A stretch of 64,000 bases of DNA from Bacillus fonticola (GTDB lineage Bacteria; Bacillota; Bacilli; Bacillales; JC228): NCBI RefSeq assembly GCF_012955605.1, contig NZ_CP052135.1, forward strand, positions 734,001 to 798,000. Direction: 5' to 3'. Of this stretch, positions 50,697-60,248 are shown piece after piece. The translations under genes and the position numbers were made by a program. Positions within the stretch are counted from its first letter, which is position 1. Every line of letters begins with the position of its first letter. Under the pieces are notes generated by a model, which was not told where the DNA came from, did not search any database, and saw only the letters and a program-made list of their open reading frames with translations.

Positions 50697-53111
50697 TTAG
50701 GCTACATCTCTTTCCACATTATTCGACGTATTCAAAGCTTCATACACAACTTTTTTTGAAATTAGTTCTTCCGTGATTTTCTTTAGTCGATATGTGTTAC
50801 CGAAAACAAAGATAAAACTAAACAGCATAGCGAAAGCAGTCATCAACGGGTTGAATAGGCCTACTATTGCAACAGGAAACAATACCAAATAGAAAATAAA
50901 CGCCCAGAACAAGTTCTGTCTTACCAAGCGTGTAATATTCCTACCAAGGTGTACAGCTGCAATAAGACCATTAAGATTCCCTTTAATTAAGGTCAAATCT
51001 GCAGCCTCTACAGCAACATCCGTTCCACCGCCTATGGCGACTCCCACATCTGCCTGATTTAAAGCCGGTGCATCATTAATGCCGTCTCCAACCATAATTA
51101 CCGTGTCCCCACGCGCTTGCATCTTACGTACTTCCACTTGCTTTTCTGCAGGTAGGACACTGGAGTAAACGTCATCTATACCGACTTGTTGAGCTATAGC
51201 TTTCGCTGCTTTTGGGTGATCGCCTGTTATCATAACCGTTCGTAAACCCATCATCTTCAAGCGGTTGACTATATCGGTAGCATGATCCTTTATCGTATCA
51301 GCAACTGCAACCACTCCTGCAATTTCACCATCAACCGCAATAACCATCGCAGTTTTTCCTTCTAAATGATATTGATCCACCTGATCTACAGCTTTAGAAA
51401 GGTGAATGTTTTGTTCTTTCATTAGCGTCAGATTTCCAATTACCACCTGCTGCCCGTCTACGTCTGCCTGGACCCCCATACCTGGAAGGACGTTAAATTG
51501 ACTGATGGACAAAGGTTCAACACCCTTGCTCTCTACGTATTTTGCAAGAGCTTTTCCGATAGGGTGCTCCGACCTTTTTTCTACGCTTATCATCCATTGG
51601 AGAAGTTGATGTTCTCCTTCTCGGTGATAGGTGGTAATATCTGTAACTTCTGGTTTACCGTGGGTGATCGTACCAGTCTTATCGAAGACAACGGTGCTCA
51701 CCCTTTGCATCACTTCCATACCACCCATGTCTTTGATCACCACACCGTTTCTTAAACCGAGTGCTGCTCCTGTCATAAAAGCGGTGGGCGTAACCAAACC
51801 AATTACACATGGACTAGCGACAACCATCAGTGCAATGGAGGCAAACAACGCTTGATTAAAGGCATCAGCTCCACCAATTAGTAGCCAACCTACAAAAGTG
51901 AACAGAGCTAGACCAATAACGACTGGAACAAACTTGGCGATGATCTTATCAGCAAACAGTAACAGTGGGTCCCTTGACCAGCGAGCTTCCTGCCCTAAAC
52001 GAACCATTTGGGAAAGAAAAGTATCCTGACCGACTCTACTAACTTCTACAACGATGTAGCCGTTCTCGTTGATTGTTCCGCCTATTACTTCATCGCCCAC
52101 ATTTTTTCCCACCGGTACACTTTCACCTGTTACCATGGACTCATTCACAACGGAGTGTCCTTCGGCGATTACACCATCCATTGGGATTCGTTCACCAGCA
52201 CGGACAATGACATGATCACCTAGTTTCAGCGTGTCCGTCTTGACTTCTTTTTCTTTCTTTCCTACCTGAAGGACGGCTGTTTTAGCCTGAAGCTGGAGTA
52301 GCCTTTTTATCTCCCGTGAAGCACTTCGCTTCGTTCGGAGATTGAGGTACTGTCCAAAGAGGTGGAACGCCATGATCATTGCAGCCAAACTAAATAGGTT
52401 GAATATTTCAAAAAAGTAACTACTTAACCCATATAGATAGGCAGACATACTTCCTAATGCTACTAACAGGTGCATGTTGGCACTTCTCGCAAATAATGCC
52501 CGCAAAGCTCGGCTAAGCGTATAATATCCTGCTCCAAACATAACAGGGGTGGACAGGAAGAAGAGAATCCACCATTGACCTGGAATCATTTTGTCGAAAA
52601 GTAGAGAGCCCATACTGATCAAAAACCCTGGAATCATCAGTGTGAGTGCAACAATTGCTCTTAGCCAATACGTTTTTAGTTCTCGGTCTCCAGGATCTTG
52701 CTCATCCCTGACACCGAATCCGGCTGTTTCAATACGGCGAGCAATCTTCTTCTTGTTTGTTACCGTAGGAATAAATTCCACGCTGACTTGATCCGAAGCA
52801 AGATTCACCGCCGTAGCGACTTGCCCTTCATCACGACCGACCGCTTTTTTGATCGTGTTAATGCACGCCGCACATGCCATCCCACTCACATGGAATGTTT
52901 CCCTGGCTGTTTCAATCTGTAGGTTTTTTCCGCGAATCACCTTGATTACGGTATCCCAATGTGGTTGGTTGTGATCATAAGTGACGCGAATTTCTCCATG
53001 ATCAATCCGCACTTTCGAAACTTGTGCCTCTATTGCAATTTCCTGCTCTGTTTTTGTAATATTCTCCGGTATCTCTCCTTTTAATTTTAGAACATGTTGG
53101 GCCACGGACAT
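50697..53111 (-). CDS. P1B-type metal-transporting ATPase with SPC motif
   Basis: 804 residues. One degenerate N-terminal HMA lobe without CxxC, then a true HMA (GMACAACINT), eight membrane segments, the phosphorylation motif DKTGTITHG, TGES, HP (SEHPIGKALA), and MVGDGINDAPAL. The membrane metal motif is SPC (VVASPCVIGLVTPTAF) where Cu+ pumps have CPC, and the TM8 signature reads FSFIFVFGN instead of MSxSS. So it is a CopA-like frame with altered metal specificity. GTG 53105 may be the true start (GGAGG eight bases upstream). Transcribed after the MerR gene and convergent with the mer operon. Confidence 0.88.
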   Translation of the reverse strand: MSVAQHVLKLKGEIPENITKTEQEIAIEAQVSKVRIDHGEIRVTYDHNQPHWDTVIKVIRGKNLQIETARETFHVSGMACAACINTIKKAVGRDEGQVATAVNLASDQVSVEFIPTVTNKKKIARRIETAGFGVRDEQDPGDRELKTYWLRAIVALTLMIPGFLISMGSLLFDKMIPGQWWILFFLSTPVMFGAGYYTLSRALRALFARSANMHLLVALGSMSAYLYGLSSYFFEIFNLFSLAAMIMAFHLFGQYLNLRTKRSASREIKRLLQLQAKTAVLQVGKKEKEVKTDTLKLGDHVIVRAGERIPMDGVIAEGHSVVNESMVTGESVPVGKNVGDEVIGGTINENGYIVVEVSRVGQDTFLSQMVRLGQEARWSRDPLLLFADKIIAKFVPVVIGLALFTFVGWLLIGGADAFNQALFASIALMVVASPCVIGLVTPTAFMTGAALGLRNGVVIKDMGGMEVMQRVSTVVFDKTGTITHGKPEVTDITTYHREGEHQLLQWMISVEKRSEHPIGKALAKYVESKGVEPLSISQFNVLPGMGVQADVDGQQVVIGNLTLMKEQNIHLSKAVDQVDQYHLEGKTAMVIAVDGEIAGVVAVADTIKDHATDIVNRLKMMGLRTVMITGDHPKAAKAIAQQVGIDDVYSSVLPAEKQVEVRKMQARGDTVIMVGDGINDAPALNQADVGVAIGGGTDVAVEAADLTLIKGNLNGLIAAVHLGRNITRLVRQNLFWAFIFYLVLFPVAIVGLFNPLMTAFAMLFSFIFVFGNTYRLKKITEELISKKVVYEALNTSNNVERDVA

Positions 53112-53134
53112 TTCCTCCTTTCTTCATCCTTATT

Positions 53135-53542
53135 TTAATCACTCTCTGATAAGCTTTGAATAATTGGACACTCACAAATAGGACCTTTACCAGAGCATCT
53201 TTCCAGTAAATCCTGTAGCATGGATTGAACACTTTTTAAACCGATTATTTTTGATTCAATTTCTGCTAACTTATGATTGGCAAATTGCTGTATTTCTTGA
53301 GAAGTAAAGTCGTTATCATTTTCTGTTATGCTAATTAAGTTTTTAATCTCCGAAAGTGTAAAGTCCAACTCTTGCGCTCGTCTAATAAACTTAATACGAT
53401 GAACAATTTCAGCTGGGAAAACCCGATAACCTGATGCTGTACGAGGTACTTCCGGAATAAGATTTCGTCGCTCATAATATCGAATGGTTTCAACATTGAC
53501 ATGACACTCTTTCGCTACTTCGCTTGTTGATAATCCCTTCAT
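53135..53542 (-). CDS. MerR-family regulator
   Basis: 135 residues. N-terminal HTH (STSEVAKECHVNVETIRYYE RRN) and dimer helix, then a metal loop LLERCSGKGPICECPIIQSL. Two of the Hg-MerR cysteines align (C of ERC and the C of ECPII), but the third, from the dimer helix (AKC in Bacillus MerR), is a Ser here, and an extra Cys is present in the loop. So it senses a thiophilic metal that may not be Hg. It is followed 23 bases later by the P1B-ATPase gene, which it should activate from the promoter at 53584. Confidence 0.85.
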   Translation of the reverse strand: MKGLSTSEVAKECHVNVETIRYYERRNLIPEVPRTASGYRVFPAEIVHRIKFIRRAQELDFTLSEIKNLISITENDNDFTSQEIQQFANHKLAEIESKIIGLKSVQSMLQDLLERCSGKGPICECPIIQSLSESD

Positions 53543-53583
53543 TATGTTCGTTCACCCCCCTATATATCATACCCTGTATAATC

Positions 53584-53615
53584 ATCATAAAGTGTGTACC
53601 ATGGTACGGAGTAAA
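53584..53615 (-). promoter_or_regulatory. MerR-type promoter/operator
   Basis: On the minus strand: -35 TTTACT, 20-base spacer, -10 TATGAT. The spacer contains the perfect palindrome GTACCATGGTAC (53596-53607). Overlong 19-20-base spacers with a central dyad are the mark of MerR-activated promoters. The stretch 53616-53829 has no supportable gene. Confidence 0.82.
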
Positions 53616-53823
53616 GTCATTTGTCAGAAAGGTTTCAGAAAGTCTTCTTAATTGGGCATAATTTGTTTGTCAAGTTCTTGATGAGTTAGATGTTCCCTCT
53701 TTCATTCTTTGCTGATGTTTGGAATTTTTCTCTTGAAAGGGAGCGGTGGGGTTACACAATTTTACGGGGATTAGCGGGTAGATTTTAAATGATTTGTCTC
53801 ACGGGTTCAAGTTTGACCCACAA

Positions 53824-53864
53824 TAAAATAGCCTGTGGAAACTCAAAGTTATCCTCCACAGGCT
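53824..53864 (-). terminator. Terminator of the ATP-grasp gene
   Basis: Stem AGCCTGTGGA/TCCACAGGCT (53830-53839, 53855-53864), followed on the minus strand by ATTTTATTG. Confidence 0.75.
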
Positions 53865-53876
53865 CGGAATTCGGGA

Positions 53877-54809
53877 TTATACTTTCTTCAATTCACTCCC
53901 AAGAAACTTAGCTAACTCCAGCATACCAAATTTACTAGCGATAGCTTCAGCATCGGAGTTGTAGTTCGTATTCGTATTGATATCGTACGTGTACACGACA
54001 CCATTTTCGTCTCTAATGAATTCAATACCGGCAACTTGAATCCCGTTAGCCAATAAAAACTGTTCATAGTTTGCTATGAACGCTTCATTAAATCCCTCAA
54101 TAATTTGGAACTTTGGCGTTTCCTCTTGTTCACCTACAGGACAAAACAAGTCATCGATTGTACAAGCATCTGCTGGGCAGAGCTCAAACCCTTCTGATGT
54201 GTCTACTTTCACCGCATAAACGAACTTCCCACCAACAAATTCACAACGTGTAATGGATGAATCGGCCGATTGAATATATTCTTGTACAAGCGTAATCCCA
54301 TCCACAGGTAATTCAAACGTTGGACCGTAGACATACTCTTTAAGGGCATCAATTGAATGGAACAACTGAACGCCTAATCCTTTGCCAGCACGGTTATGCT
54401 TTGTAATAAAGGAAGGTTTGTTCAATTTAATCGCCGCTTCAATAATTTGTTCTTTTCCAACAGCTGCGATCGTTTTCGGTGTTTGGATACCGGCTTTTTC
54501 TAATGCTGTATATTGGTTGACTTTGCTTACTTCAAGTCTTAATGCACGACTTCCGTTGATGACTTTTCGATCATGCATCTCAAGCCAAGCAAGAACGGAT
54601 TCTGTCATTTCAGGTGCATACCGGTGATCGCGTGTATGTGAAGAAGCGCTCATCCGGCTATAAAAAACGCCTTCTGGTGGTTCTTCTGATAAATCAATAA
54701 TGCCTTCATGTAAAAACCACTGTTCATATGGCAATTCCAATTCTTCCAGTCTTTTTACCAAATGGTCCGTCCATTCTTGATTTTCATGCAGAATATAAAT
54801 TTTGCTCAT
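53877..54809 (-). CDS. RimK-like ATP-grasp ligase
   Basis: 310 residues. ATP-grasp pieces: KINQ-like VSKVNQYTALEKAGIQTPKT, KPSFITKHNRAGKGLGVQLF (ATP-binding Lys and glycine loop), LVQEYIQSADSSITRCEFVG and the metal-binding end IEFIRDENGVVYTYDINTNT, with the DIN motif. Such enzymes join a carboxylate to an amine or thiol through an acyl-phosphate. Its ATG lies directly beside the stop of the LLM monooxygenase gene (no spacer), so the two act in one pathway. The substrate is unknown. Confidence 0.82.
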   Translation of the reverse strand: MSKIYILHENQEWTDHLVKRLEELELPYEQWFLHEGIIDLSEEPPEGVFYSRMSASSHTRDHRYAPEMTESVLAWLEMHDRKVINGSRALRLEVSKVNQYTALEKAGIQTPKTIAAVGKEQIIEAAIKLNKPSFITKHNRAGKGLGVQLFHSIDALKEYVYGPTFELPVDGITLVQEYIQSADSSITRCEFVGGKFVYAVKVDTSEGFELCPADACTIDDLFCPVGEQEETPKFQIIEGFNEAFIANYEQFLLANGIQVAGIEFIRDENGVVYTYDINTNTNYNSDAEAIASKFGMLELAKFLGSELKKV

Positions 54810-55862
54810 TTATATGAACTCCTTTTGTGTTCTTTTAGCCTCAACTAAAGGCATGACATCTTTTGCGAACCGTTCCATTTCTTCTAACTGCGGAGAAAAT
54901 TGAAGTAATAGCAAATCAATACCGACTGCTTCATAGGCTAAAATTTTGTCAGCAATTTGTTCTGGTGTACCGATAAGATTTGGGCGTAATCCGCGGTTGG
55001 ATACAGAATAATCATATAGTTTTACCTGTTGTTCGAGTTGAGACTTCCCAACGAAATCTTTATAACCTGCGTATCCACTCGATTCTTTTACATTAGTTAT
55101 TCTTTCAATCTCTTTTTCAACTTCGGCTTCTGTGTTCCGACATACGATATAAGCAGCCATACCGAACGATTGGAACGGAGCTTTCCCTGTAGCTTGTCGA
55201 CGTTCTTTCATATCGGCTACCTTTTCGCTCACTTCTTCAACGGTACCACCGTGCATGACATAGGCGTCGCAGTTGTTTACGATCGCTTGCTTACCACGAG
55301 GGCTTTCTCCACCCGCATAAAGGATTGGGTTAGGTCGTTGAACAGGCTTTGGAGACAGGTGGGTATTTTTTAGGGAATAAAACTTTCCATTATAATCAAA
55401 TACATCCTCTGTCCATAGTCCTTTTAATATTTCAACAAACTCTTCTGTCCGGTCATAGCGCTCATCATGCTCTGTGAAGATTCCACCGTATTGACGCGCT
55501 TCCTCTTCCCACCATGCCGAAACGACATTCAAGGTGAAGCGACCATTACTAATTTGGTCAATATTCGCCGCCATTTTAGCTGTTACTGCTGGATTGTGAA
55601 AACCAGGTCTGATGGCTGTCATAATTTCAATTTTATTTGTTACAGCAGCCAATGCAGCCGCAGTTGACCAAGCTTCAAGCGAGGGGCTTTCTGGACCTTT
55701 TATATCATTTAAGTAAAGTTCGGCGATTAATGTCGTATCATATCCCCAATCTTCCGCTGCTTGTATGACCTTTTTGGCATAGTCAAACGTTGGAGGCATC
55801 TTTTCATCCTCTACGTTTCTAAGCCATCCACCAAATATAGGTAACCAAAAACCGTATTTCAT
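54810..55862 (-). CDS. LLM-class flavin-dependent monooxygenase (SfnG/RutA-like)
   Basis: 350 residues of the bacterial luciferase-like barrel: FWLPIFGGWLRNVEDEKMPP, TAIRPGFHNPAVTAKMAANI, DQISNGRFTLNVVSAWWEEE, EHDERYDRTEEFVEILKGLW and LLLLQFSPQLEEM. It is closest in layout to the dimethylsulphone (SfnG) and alkanesulphonate or pyrimidine (RutA) monooxygenases, which use reduced FMN. First gene of a two-gene operon with the ATP-grasp ligase; no flavin reductase is adjacent. The 215 bases upstream contain no gene. Confidence 0.85.
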   Translation of the reverse strand: MKYGFWLPIFGGWLRNVEDEKMPPTFDYAKKVIQAAEDWGYDTTLIAELYLNDIKGPESPSLEAWSTAAALAAVTNKIEIMTAIRPGFHNPAVTAKMAANIDQISNGRFTLNVVSAWWEEEARQYGGIFTEHDERYDRTEEFVEILKGLWTEDVFDYNGKFYSLKNTHLSPKPVQRPNPILYAGGESPRGKQAIVNNCDAYVMHGGTVEEVSEKVADMKERRQATGKAPFQSFGMAAYIVCRNTEAEVEKEIERITNVKESSGYAGYKDFVGKSQLEQQVKLYDYSVSNRGLRPNLIGTPEQIADKILAYEAVGIDLLLLQFSPQLEEMERFAKDVMPLVEAKRTQKEFI

Positions 55863-56045
55863 CGCGCGTCATCTCCCAATGTTCTTGTTAATATCGCTAC
55901 TGAACGTCCCTTGTATAAAGAGTGCGAAATTTGTGGTGATTATCAATAAGTAATCCTATCAAGCAACTTGGTTTTAGTCAATTGATATTCACTGAGGTAG
56001 CGGTGAACGTATGATTTTTACATATTAAAACGGGAAAAGTTTACG

Positions 56046-57286
56046 AGTACTACTTTAGTCGTACATGACAAACTGATTTGCTACAAAAGGTCGGAATTAC
56101 TCAAGGTGTCACTTTTGAAAGCCTTCCAATTGCGGGTGTTTTAGCAAATGCAGATCAGATGAAAGCTTTGCTTACAAGTCCGGAAGTTTATTCTATCTAC
56201 GACAATGAAGACGTGGAATATGAGAACGAATCTGCAACTGATTTAACAGGAGTTGATCAAGTACGAAAGGATGACGCTTTCCGACAGCTTAATGGGGGAC
56301 TGCCTGTGACCGGAAAAGGAATCGGTGTCGTTGTGAACGATAGTGGAATTGACGGAACACACCCAGATCTCGAGTTCGGTGATCACCTCGTGCAAAATGT
56401 AATGTCTTCTACGAATCTAAATTCTGTTACTTCTCTGCTTCCGATTTCTTACGTGGAAGGTGTTCCAAATACAGATAGTACGGGTGGGCATGGCACTCAT
56501 GTCGCTGGTATAGTAGGTGCAACTGGCGAAATGTCTGGTGGGTTGTATGAAGGAGTAGCACCAGGAGCCAACCTGATTGGCTACGGTTCGGGTGTGGCTT
56601 TAGCTCTTCTAGATACGCTCGGTGGGTTCGACTATGCGTTAACCCATCAAGCGGAATATAACATACGCGTCGTTACGAATTCTTGGGGGACTACGGGTGA
56701 TGCTGGAACAGACTTTGAACCATTTGACCCAATAAATGTGGCGACAAAGGCGTTATATGATCGTGGAATTGTGACGGTATTTTCTGCAGGGAACTCTGGT
56801 CCTGAGCAGGCAACCATTTCTGGAAACTATAAAAAAGCTCCTTGGGTGATTACCGTTGCAGCCGGAACGAATCAGATGGAGCTTACGGACTTTTCCTCTC
56901 GTGGTGTCGATGGGAAGGGTAGAACGGTCGTTGTAGATGGGGAAGCGTTCACATGGGAAGATCGACCGACCGTTACAGCACCTGGTGAGGGAATCGTGTC
57001 TACTAGAACGATAGCGCCAGTTTCTAGCCTGGGGATTACAGAGGATGTAAACACCATTGACCCAGCCTACTTACCTTACTACACGACGATGAGTGGTACG
57101 TCAATGGCAGCTCCACATGTCGCTGGAGTGGTCGCCCTCATGTTGGAAGCGAATCCGCTGTTATCGCCTGACAAAGTAAAAGAGATCATCGAAAACACCG
57201 CAACCAACATGCCAGCTTATGAACAATGGGAAGTTGGAGCAGGGTATGTAGATGCTTACGCTGCTGTCAGTGCTGCATTCAATTAG
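56046..57286 (+). pseudogene. Subtilisin-like protease, 5'-truncated
   Basis: From TTG 56078 a 402-residue frame has the full S8 catalytic triad: VVVNDSGIDGTHPDLEFG (Asp), GGHGTHVAGIVGATG (His), and MSGTSMAAPHVAGVVALM (Ser). It lacks a signal peptide and most of the propeptide. Just upstream, another frame (about 56046-56075) still reads STTLVVHDKL, matching AETTVVVDDLL of the next gene, so part of the propeptide was deleted with a frameshift. Probably not secreted or active. About 60-70% alike the downstream protease by eye, so a tandem duplicate. Confidence 0.82.
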
Positions 57287-57345
57287 CTGTACACTTAGCT
57301 ATATGGATGCGGAAAGTCGATAAACAAAATGGTTTTTATTTATGA

Positions 57346-57378
57346 ACGCGCTTTTTCTAAAGTGCGTCTTTTTTTTCT
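57346..57378 (+). terminator. Terminator of the first subtilase
   Basis: ACGCGCTTT/AAAGTGCGT stem (one mismatch) and TTTTTTTT. Confidence 0.85.
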
Positions 57379-57531
57379 TAATTGGCTTTAGACCCCTGTC
57401 TACTACTTTTGTACAACTGAGAATAGTACGGCAGGGTCTGTATTTTACGTCCTTTGTGGAATAGGTTAGTCACCGTGAAATTGGGATAATGGATATAGGA
57501 ATTTTCACATAACTTGAAAGGTGGTAATGAA

Positions 57532-59996
57532 GTGAAAAAATTTGTCACTGTTTTTATTGCGGTCGTCATGATGTTGTCGATGAGCAGCTCCCCTTCATTT
57601 TCTGTAAAGGCTGAGACAACTGTGGTAGTGGATGATTTGCTGCAAAAAGAACTCACTACAGAAAGCGGTCCGTATCAGGTCATTGTGACATTTAAAGCTG
57701 ACGGAGCACCTACAGAAGAACAAGTAAAGCTATTGTCTGATCTAGGCATCCAGACCGGTACGACTATGCAATCGCTGCCAATGGCGGGAGTGCTTGCTAC
57801 GAAAGCACAAATTGAAAGACTAGAAGAAAGTGATGAAGTATTATCGTTATATTTAAATAAGAAACTGGACTATGTCAACGACGTGTCCACTGCTGTTACG
57901 GGTGTAGACAAATTGCGCACAGATGATCGTCTTCGTAAACAAAACGGTGGTCTACCTGTAACGGGTAAAGGCGTAGGTGTTGTTGTCAATGATAGTGGAA
58001 TAGACGGGACCCATAAGGATGTTGAGTTCGGTCGAAACTTAGTTCAAAACGTTGCGGGAACAACGAATTTAGGTAGTATAACTGGAGTAGTCCCTGTTTC
58101 CTACACAGAAGGAGTCGTCAATACCGATACGAACTCTGGGCATGGTACCCATGTTGCAGCAACAGTGGGTGGAACGGGAGCCTTGTCAGCAGGTAAACAC
58201 GAAGGCGCAGCACCGGGGGCAGATCTCATCGGTTATGGATCGGGAGCCGCGTTATTTATTCTTGATGGGATCGGTGGTTTTGACTATGCCATTACAAATC
58301 AATCGGAGTATAACATTCGCGTAATCACCAATTCATGGGGATCTTCAGGGGACTTTGACCCGTATAGTCCTATCAATCTAGCGAGTAAAGCTGCTTATGA
58401 CCGTGGTATGGTCGTATTGTTTGCTGCGGGGAATGCGGGACCAGGAGAAAATACGCACAACCCTTATGCCAAAGCACCGTGGGTCATTTCAGTAGCCGCT
58501 GGCGAAAAGGATGGAACATTGGCAGACTTCTCTTCTCGAGGTACAAAGGGGGTAGGGGGACCTTTACGTTGGACGGTGAGCAATGGACTTGGGAAGATCG
58601 CCCAACCGTTACAGCACCAGGGGTAGATGTGATTTCAGCCAAAACCGTATCGCCTTTAAATTTAATTTCAGCGGACGTAGACGCAGCCATGATTGAACCA
58701 GCGTATTTACCCTATTATACAGTCAAGAGTGGTACGTCCATGGCAACACCGCTCGTAGCTGGAATTGTCGCACTAGTCTTAGAAGCAAATCCGTTATTAT
58801 CTCCTTCAGAGGTGAAGGATTTGTTACAAGAAACGGCCACAAACATGCCTGGCTATGAACCTTGGGAAGTCGGCGCAGGATACGTGAATGCTTACGCAGC
58901 AGTAGACAAAGCCTTTACGAATCAGCCATATGGGCAAACGGTGAATCTTTACCGCGATTTTACTAGCAATGTGGAAAGTGATACAACACAGGAAGACTTT
59001 TCAGTAGACTATAATCCTGCGACATTTGTTTCTGACAATGCCTATGAATTTACAGTAGAAGAAGGACTAACTAGTTTAGTTGCGCAAGTGAATGCAGAAG
59101 GGATTCTTGGGCAAACGGGTAATCCGGTCAATCTGGTTTTAATCGCTCCAGATGGAACTGAGTATAGCTCCGGAATTAGTGTGCTGTTTACTTTAGAATA
59201 CAACCGGACTGTTTCCGTATCGAATCCATTGGCAGGCAAGTGGAAGGCTGAAATTCGTGGATTGAGAGGGGACGAAGCAAATCCGGTCGGAATAGCCACA
59301 CCAGAAGTTGTCAATGGCTCTATAAAATTTTCAAGGGTCAGTGGTTTTTCTGGATTAAATGATATTGAAGGACATGAAGCAGCAGCAGCAATTAAAATGG
59401 CAGTCAATGAAAGACTCGTCGATGGATTTAAAAACGGGAATTACAAACCAGATGAGAAACTAAAAAGAAAAGACTTGGCGGAATACTTAGTTATGGGGGC
59501 GGAAATTCGTCAAGCACTACCAGCCTCGCCAACCTTTAAAGATGTTTCTGAAGGAGATGTCGCCTTTGTAGAAGCGGTCACTGCAAAAGGTGCTGCCTTC
59601 CGCGACGTTCGCAACATTTTTGATGGAGTCATGCTAGCTAAAGAGAATGATACGTTTTCTCCTAAAGCTAGCGTTTCAAGAGCTGAACTAGCCTACTCAC
59701 TCGTTCAAGCGCTTGGATTGCAAGAGGAGGCACTTGATTTTACTGGGGAATTAACCGTCCAGTATGGAGAGGAGAGAATTGTGATAGAGGACGTCGGTAG
59801 CATTCCTTCCGATCTAAAAGGCTACGTACAACTAGCGTTAGATCTAAACATTTTAAATGCATACTTTGACGTAACCCAAGGACAGTATGACTTAGAGCCA
59901 ACTGTACACGCCACCTTCGCACCAAGCCAGGAAGTGTCTCGAGGCGATTTTGCAGTGGCTGTAACAAGATACTACAACGCCTTTTTGAGTAACTAA
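57532..59996 (+). pseudogene. Secreted SLH-anchored subtilase with a frameshift in a G-run
   Basis: Frame 1 from GTG 57532 (AAAGGTGG upstream) encodes a signal peptide (KKFVTVFIAVVMMLSMSSSP), an I9-type propeptide and the S8 domain with Asp (NDSGIDGTH) and His (SGHGTHVAATVGG). It is lost after SSRGTKG. Frame 2 resumes GRGTFTLDGEQWTWEDRPTV, carries the Ser (KSGTSMATPLVAG) and runs to SLH-type repeats (SGLNDIEGHEAAAAIKMAV and FSPKASVSRAELAYSLVQAL). The break is at the five-G run 58548-58552; the intact homologue suggests six G. Without the shift it would be an about 820-residue cell-surface protease. Could be phase-variable, a mutation, or a sequencing error. Confidence 0.85.
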
Positions 59997-60116
59997 AGTA
60001 AGGGGAAAATCTTTAGTGTAGTACTAAAGAACTAATCGCAATATAACCTTTGCTTAATAGAAATATGTGCTTGTTTTTGACAAACTGAATAAATATAAAC
60101 CTTCTAAATAGGTTTT

Positions 60117-60167
60117 ACCCAAATTGGTTAGTGATGAGAGTCATTTGACCAGTTTGGGTTTTTTCTT
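60117..60167 (+). terminator. Terminator of the SLH protease
   Basis: ACCCAAATTGGT/ACCAGTTTGGGT stem followed by TTTTTCTTTTC. The rest of 59997-60248 shows no gene. Confidence 0.85.
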
Positions 60168-60248
60168 TTCAAAAAGAGACGATTACGATACGATACTAGT
60201 TAACGAAATATTAAAACATCAACGGTAGTAGCTGTCTAGGAGGGCTTT

